A stretch of 64,000 nucleotides of DNA from Artemisia argyi (lineage: Eukaryota > Streptophyta > Magnoliopsida > Asterales > Asteraceae): NCBI GenBank assembly GCA_030686995.1, contig CM060692.1:10831465-10895464 (forward strand), written 5' to 3'. Shown here piece after piece: positions 58,021 to 64,000 of the stretch. The notes below the pieces were generated by a model that saw only the letters and a program-made list of their open reading frames with translations, made no database searches and had not been told where the DNA came from. The first letter of the stretch is position 1. Every line of letters starts with the position of its first letter. The translations under genes were made by a program, and so were the position numbers.

Positions 58021-58042
58021 GTTATTACTCCGTGCCCTCTAA

Positions 58043-59328
58043 GAAGAAATTGTCCCACTAGTCTCTTGTCTTTCTCTCTAATTTTTGGAGTCTAGCCTAC
58101 TAGAAAAGTAAGGCTTGTGAGTTGTGCCATATCATACAATATGACAAAAAAATAAGGACAAAAAATGATATAATACAATATGACTATGAAAGTATGAAAA
58201 GATCATTGCGTCTTAAAATTCGTTCATATACTAACGAGTTAGTTCGTAGGTATCATTTATTGACTTGATTTCTTGATCATTCAGAAATGGCATGCTTAGG
58301 TTCGTCAAGGCATACATAATTATTGTAATTTTTTTTATCTCAGAATAACAAACATCGCAAGTTGATAGAAAACGAGCTAACGGTAACAAAACATTGGCTT
58401 TGCCATAACGTCCAACTTTTTTTTTTTTTTTTTTTTGCCATTGTGGGTCGTTAGGGTAAAAATGACAATTTTCTATTTTACGAGTTGAAACATTATTGTT
58501 TTGTGGTGTACGTTTTTATCTTTACTCCTTATAATGTATGTGAGACCTTTTATCTTTAGAACTCTTAAAAAATTAAGCTAACACATCTTCTATTATTAGT
58601 TATTAAAATAAAGCTTAAAAATACACTAATTTCACATTAACTTGGATGTTACAATAATAAAATATAACTAATATAATGAATTAGAATTGTTTATAGTTAA
58701 TATTAATAACTTTTTAAATTCGTAAACCCGTTGCTTAGTGCAGATACTTGTCAGGTGTTTATTTGGAGATGATTATTATTTGCCCTATAACTAATGTTGT
58801 GTTCGTTTTTTCAAAGTATTTTATGTCTGATTTACAAAATTATATTCGTCATATAAGAGGTGGATTTAAAGTCTTTAATATAAAAGAAGTGATAATCAGA
58901 CAACAAAAATTCTAAAATTTAAAAAGAAAAAGTCATTTTTTGCCTTTTATGTTTTATAATAGACAAACATACTTCTTTCATTTCCTCTTCCCGTTGCAGA
59001 CATGAGAGGAAAAAACAAACACATTCACTTCTTCGATTTCATATTCTCGCCTGCAGACATAAGAGCAAATAACAAATGCCCATGTTTGATTTCATCTTCC
59101 CGCTTGCATAGAAAAGTGGAAAAGTGTTTCTTTATAAAAACCAATAAAGACTACGAGGGTGTTTACTTTTCTTTTAGTGGATAAAAAGTGGGCTCAAAAC
59201 CTTTAATATATGGTTTTTAATTGGAAGAGATATTATCTCTCTATAATAAGAGGCTAATATAGACCTTTATATATAAACACTTAATTTAATAAATACCTCC
59301 TACGAGCCTAAGATAAAAATTGATATTA
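58043..59328. other. AT-rich spacer between the two Harbinger elements
   Basis: No supported gene. A CTCTTCCCG(C/T)TTGCAGACAT-like phrase occurs about three times (58985-59105), a small local repeat. Confidence 0.4.
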
Positions 59329-61350
59329 GAGGGCTGGGAATGGTAACGTGAGGCTCGCGTTATTGTCTACATGGACAGGTTTTAACACCGTTATGGCGTT
59401 TCCATCATTTCCCATGTTCAAAAGTTGGTATCGCATTTTCATTCACGTTACTATATTAACGTGCATTTCTCTCTTTTGAAAGGTAATAATAATTAAAAAA
59501 AAAATTTACAAACCCACCCCTAAACTATTACTTCCCAACGGCTAGTTTTGTTTTTCAAAAAAAAAAAAAAAAAAAAAAAAAAATGATGTTAAACTGCTAG
59601 TTTTCTTTTTAAAAAAACACCTTTTTTTTTCTTTTCTTTTCAAAACCTTATAAATAGATTTGTTATTCTAACCCTTTTACAAACACAAAAATAAAACCAT
59701 CTTTTATCCAAAAATAATTCTTTCGCTATGGATCCACATCCAACTTATGCTGCACATGTAAACCTTGCCGATATCGAAGATGATGCTGAGGCTTTAGCAA
59801 TTATGGCCGCCTGTGAGTACCAATGAATACAAGAAGAAGAAGCCCAATCATCTTTCCGGTTAACCCGTAACCCCATTCCCCGTGAGCTTGAGATTGCAGA
59901 AGAGCGTTTGATGGCCGACTATTTTAATGAAAATTGTAAGTATCCAGATAGAGACTTTCGTAGTAGATTTCGTATGAGCCGGAAACTATTTCTAGAAATA
60001 GTTTCCGGTATTGAATCATATACTGCCGATCCTCTTCCTACTCATTTTGAATACTTTAGCCAAGAACCCGATTGTACAGGTCGGATGGGTATTAGTGTTC
60101 TCATGAAATGCACTATGGCCATTCGCCAATTGGCATACGGCAACTCAGCGGATGCGTTCGATGAGTATTTGCAAATGAGTGCACGTACCGGACGTAATTG
60201 TCTTGATAATTTCAATATGTGGGTTATTGATTTGTTTAGTTCTTGAGTTTTTAAGAAAACCAAATATGCATGACGTTCAAAACCTATATGCGGCACATGA
60301 GCGTGAACATGGTTTTCTGGGAATGCTTGGTAGCATCGACTGTATGCATTGGCAATGGAAAAATTATCTAGTGTCATGGCAAGGGCAATATGTTAGTGGT
60401 CATAAAAAAATACCCGACTATATTTCTTGAAGCTGTTGCGTCGCATGATTTGTAGATTTGGCATGCTTTTTTTTGTATAGCGGGTGCGAATAATGATATC
60501 AATGTTTTAGACAATTCGCCTTTGTTCGATGACCTGCTTAAAGATGAAGCCCTTGTAGCTCCGTATGCAGTAAATGGAGTTGTGTTTGATAAGGGTTATT
60601 ACTTAGCCAATGGAATTTACCCACAGTGGGCTACTTTCGTTAAATCGTTCACAACAGCTTCAGATGATAAACACAGTTTCTTTAAAAAGTGACAAGAAAG
60701 TGCAAGAAAGGATGTTGAACGTGCTTTCGGTGTTCTCCAGGGACGATGGAGAATAATACACCAACCAACACGAGCTTACGAGGTTACCAAGATACGTAGA
60801 ATCATGTATTCTTGCATAATATTGCATAACATGATTTCAAAAGACCAAAAGTATGCACTAAGTGACTACAAAGCATTGTTTAGGAATCTGGCTAGACACA
60901 TGCAAGACAGATGGATTGACAGATGTGATCAGCGTCGTCGAAGAAATAAGGAATTACGTGACAAAGATGTTCATCTTAATCTCCAACAGCAGCTTATGGA
61001 GCATATTTGGCGTGAACGTGAGGAGTTCATGGAAGTACATGACGACTAGTTTTAGTTATTTACTTATCGTATTTTTCATTCCGTATTTTAATTCGTAATT
61101 TATTTTATGTCGTTTTGTTTAATGTAATGTTTTTTTTTTAATTTCCTATTGTAATGTTTAATTTTATAAATGAAGTGTTTTAATGTTTAATGAATGAAAT
61201 TGTTGAGGGTAGAATTTGTAAATTGTTATTTTAAAAAAGGTGGGTCCCTGAAAGTGGTGTTATTGGGTGTTATGAGTTCCTGGTGTTTTTGGTATTAAAA
61301 TGATGTGGCAGTGGTGTTGGTGTTATAACATGTTACCAGTCCCAGCCCTT
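59329..61350 (+). mobile_element. PIF/Harbinger element 2 (transposase-bearing)
   Basis: TIRs GAGGGCTGGGAATGGTAAC (59329-59347) and, inverted, AAGGGCTGGGACTGGTAAC (61332-61350), with TTA duplications at 59326-59328 and 61351-61353. Inside are an AACGGCTAG...CTTATAAATAG promoter, an A-run (about 59560-59583) and a decayed transposase gene. The last ~95 bp resemble the inverted left end of element 1. Confidence 0.75.
59728..61049 (+). pseudogene. Harbinger DDE transposase, several stops and frameshifts
   Basis: The ATG at 59728 begins MDPHPTYAAHVN. Recognisable family blocks follow: [55 protein letters not shown] (first Asp, codon 60338), NDINVL (second Asp, 60494), GIYPQWATFVKSF and ARKDVERAFGVLQGRW (catalytic Glu, 60717), ending near 61049. 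All three catalytic residues remain, but the frame is cut by stops (about 59823 and 60690) and frameshifts near 60240, 60410 and 60780. This class excises and inserts elements with 3-bp TWA target duplications. This copy cannot make the full enzyme. Confidence 0.85.
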
Positions 61351-61353
61351 TTA

Positions 61354-62350
61354 TATCCATGATGAGTGTGTAAATGCTCATCATTTTTGTCTTATCTGAA
61401 CTCCAAAAACATTCAAAAACACTTAGAAATGCATCAAAATACTGAAAATATCCCAGGATTGTGTTTTATATGTTTCAGATGCAAAATGATTGAAAACAGA
61501 TGAAAAACGAACAAAGTTTGCATAATTGGCAGTTTCAGTCCCTCAACTTTCAAAACTTGTCAAAATTAGTCCCTAAGCATTTATTTTGGAAAAAAAGTCA
61601 ACCAAAGTCCTTTGAAAATCACAAGTTGTCATAATTAGTCCTCTGGTGAAAAATTTCAAAAGTTTACAAAACTAGTCCCTGAACTTTGCAAAATCGTCAA
61701 AATTAGTCCCTGGGAGTTAAAACTTTGGAAATTATCAATTATGGTCCTTGTGTTATTGAACTTTGGCAAATATGGTCCTTGGGTGAAGGGTTTGGGTAAA
61801 TTGCAAGAATGGTCCCTGCAGTTTGAAACGTGGCAATTTTGGTCCCCGGGAATTTAATCTTGGAAAGTAAAACCTCAAAAGTCCATGGATAATTGAAAGT
61901 TTGTCAATTTGAACCCTTGAACAATATTTTGGAAACTTGGAAGCTTTAGACCTTCAAATTCAGAAAATGACACTTTTGGTCCTTATGCTTATCTTTAGCT
62001 ACTTAACCAAATGGACCCATGTTATTTACTTAACCCAACAACTAAACCCCATTACATAACCCACCCTTATTACTCCAGGCCCAAACAAAAGCCCAACCAT
62101 CACTCCCTATTATTAATAAAAAGAGGGTCAAACCCTTTGGTCAAACCCTTGTCTCCTTCCCTCCACACGTGACTCCTCCCCTGCTGCTACTCCTGCCAAC
62201 ACCAAACACCATCATCACTTACACTGCAACACTCCACCCCTAAACTCCCTTTCCACCACTTAAATCCAAACCAACCCCTTGCCAAGTTATCACTGCCAAA
62301 AAGCTTAAAATCAATTTCCCGCCAAAAATCCAAACCAATGGCCAGGATCA
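61354..62350 (+). repeat. Degenerate AATTAGTCCCT/ATGGTCCTT repeat region
   Basis: From 61530 to 61990 the phrase CAAAATTAGTCCCT or AATATGGTCCTTG recurs about every 40-60 bp, at least ten times with heavy divergence. It starts near a TGATGAGTGTGTAAATG that could be an LTR beginning. No ORF. Confidence 0.5.
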
Positions 62351-62750
62351 ACCTAAGCCATCCAAGGGTCCATATTGAAGTGGGATAGAGAGAGAAACAT
62401 GCCTCAGTCTATATAAGTGAAGAATTAAGAAGAGAGAAGCAGTTAGTTAGCTGTAGTGCAGTTTAGTAGTAGAATTTTAATGTCATTTTGATCATTTTCC
62501 ATTTCCAGTATAACTTGAAGCTTCTCAATTGTATTTTTATCTTTCTAGTGTATTATGAACCTTTTCAAGCAATATATTGAAGTGTTATTGGTAAAAGTCA
62601 GTTTAACCATTTTTAATTAAAATTCTCGTCTTAGCATAAAATAGTTAAAAGTGATGGTTTGATGTTCCAGCGAGCTTATTGAAGCTTGTAAACAAGTTCT
62701 CTCTAGTTTTCAAAACAGTCCAAGTAATTTAGCCTAAAATCAGAAAAATA

Positions 62751-62793
<43 letters not shown>

Positions 62794-64000
62794 GGTGTAA
62801 AAATAAAAAAATCACCAAAAAAGAAGAAGAAGAAGAATGGAGCAGGTTTATGCTGAATGAAATTTGGTTTAGAACTCTTGGGAGCATTAGGATGGTGGTT
62901 TAAGGTCCTTGGTTACTTTGTTCTGAGCTTTGGATCAAATCGTAAGAATTTTCCCATTTTTCTTCATTAACTGACATTCTTAGTTATAGTTTTTTGTTGT
63001 TTATTTTTGTTTATTTATGCTAATTTCATGTTTCTATAAGCTTATCTTTCAGTTTCATGGTTTAAATTTTCAATTTGCTTCATAAATCTCCCTAAACTAT
63101 TACTAAAGGGGTGTTTGGATTAGAGAAATTGACTGAGCATTTGTTGTTGTTGTTGGGTAAATTCAGCTTAGACACTCTTCTTAGGTTCCAATTAGTCAAA
63201 TTCACCTCATAACTTGGTAGTGTCTAAGGCAAAAAGCCAAATTTCCATTCCATTTTTTTTACCAGTTTCACTATTAGAGTTTTAGGGGATCAAAAGCCTT
63301 CTTTAGGCTCAATACTAGTTAGGGTTGCTTAATTTAGCTTCATTTTGGGTTAGTTTAATTTACTTAATAAATTAGGATCAGTGGAAACTCACCAAAGTCA
63401 ACTTATCTCAAAATCTCAAAAAGTCAAAATGCATAGTTTTAGCAGAAATCCAAAATTTGCATGATTTTTCATGAATTTAGTGTTTAGAATTAGGATTTGA
63501 AATTTCTTGTGGTTGATATATACCAGCTTAGCTACAGGAATCAATGATTAGCTTAATTTTTAGATTTTTATTTTAGCTTATGCAAGTGCTCAAAATTGAC
63601 CAATTGGCCTTGTGACTGCCCTGCACAATCAGATTTGACCCAAGTTTCATTTTACCATAGCATGGTCAATTCTTGACCTTTTTCCTTGATTTCTGTTGAT
63701 TTGGAATCCCACCTAGGTTGTCTCAGCATTTGTGATTTTTATTTGTTCTTGTGTGCTTATTTCCTTGCTCATTTTTGGCCTCAAAGTTGCCTCTTGGAAA
63801 CTGTTTCTGCTGGTGCTACTCAGTCAATACTGAGCTTGTTTGGTGCAATGCCTAGCTTATGTCTTGCTTGTTTGATTGTTGTTTTAAGTTATTTTGGTTA
63901 GTTTGGACCTATGCAAGTTTGTGTTTGAGTTGGTTCTAGCTTGTGCTAAATTTGGAAAGCTTAAGGGTCCTAAAAGCTCATTTTAAAACAAAAGTCTCAA
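62351..64000 (+). other. Promoter-like region, possibly part of a long LTR
   Basis: GTCTATATAAGTGAAG at about 62408 resembles a TATA box, followed by a purine-rich leader and an A-run of 38 (62752-62790), then T-rich intron-like DNA to the window end. Frames such as 63686-63901 are Leu/Phe-rich and unsupported. It may be an LTR with its transcribed part, or a gene leader continuing outside the window. Confidence 0.35.

Larger units (their letters stand above)
56155..58039 (+). mobile_element. PIF/Harbinger element 1 (SANT ORF plus convergent ORF)
   Basis: TIRs GAGGGCAAGGAGTGGTAAC (56155-56173) and, inverted, GAGGGCACGGAGTAATAAC (58021-58039), with TAA duplications at 56152-56154 and 58040-58042. 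It contains the SANT/Myb-like ORF on the plus strand and an unknown ORF converging on the minus strand, each behind an AACGGCTA...TATAAATA type promoter. No transposase ORF is inside. Alternatively, 56155-61350 could be one composite element. Confidence 0.7.

Noticed and set aside
56155..61350. A single 5.2-kb Harbinger element with both ORFs
   Set aside because: The outer duplications would be TAA and TTA, which differ, while each smaller element has its own matching pair. Kept as an alternative only.

Overview
This is a stretch of plant nuclear DNA: AT-rich, with GT-AG introns, TATAAA-type promoters, long (TA)n tracts and many nested transposable elements. The repeat proteins (copia Pol with a long extra 3' ORF, an RT gene with a zinc finger, PIF/Harbinger ORFs) resemble ones I associate with Asteraceae (daisy family) genomes. 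That attribution rests on memory of such families, not on a search. Only one conventional host gene is visible, an ankyrin/PGG membrane protein at 5.3-6.8 kb, and its 5' part may be missing. A small unrecognised two-exon gene (24.9-25.6 kb) and exon-sized fragments of known genes (bHLH/BIM-like at 22.6 kb, MUS81-like at 54.1 kb) complete the host-derived content.

Layout. 0-0.3 kb: edge of a LINE-type ORF. 0.6-5.3 kb: a segment (copy A) that recurs in pieces at 11.5-11.8, 17.25-18.0 and 21.66-21.9 kb (copy B). Copy A carries a CACTA-type MITE with an empty site in copy B, a second CACTA-like MITE and a long-TIR foldback element holding a solo LTR and a TGTTCATCA minisatellite. 5.3-6.8 kb: ankyrin/PGG gene. 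8.86-11.43 kb: an ORF1-only LINE derivative with a perfect 16-bp target duplication. 12.05-17.02 kb: candidate Helitron with exon-like fragments. 18.0-21.66 kb: deleted Harbinger interrupted by a hAT-like element, followed by a Helitron-like element. 22-26 kb: microsatellites, MITEs and gene fragments.

26.1-42.9 kb is one reverse-transcriptase pseudogene on the minus strand, split by a 1.41-kb solo LTR that is itself split by a 12.2-kb copia element. Both target duplications (CCAAC and GTTCC) are intact, so the order of insertion is unambiguous. The copia element has two 475-bp LTRs differing at 2 positions, gag, a pol interrupted by one stop, an antisense ORF with its own TATA box, and a long 3' ORF interrupted by one stop.

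44.9-54.0 kb is an inverted relative of the 19.5-21.66-kb Helitron-like element in which an internal ~1.77-kb segment is tandemly repeated about five times. 55.5-61.35 kb holds three Harbinger-type elements with 3-bp duplications. One carries a SANT/Myb-like ORF plus a convergent ORF, another a decayed transposase. 61.35-64 kb has a promoter-like region with degenerate repeats, possibly a long LTR.

Apart from the ankyrin/PGG gene, nearly everything here is mobile DNA or its remains. The elements work as layers of insertion rather than as a shared pathway. The most notable items are the antisense ORF of the copia element, the R2-like architecture of the RT pseudogene, the amplified Helitron interior, and the Harbinger pair whose ORFs sit in separate elements.
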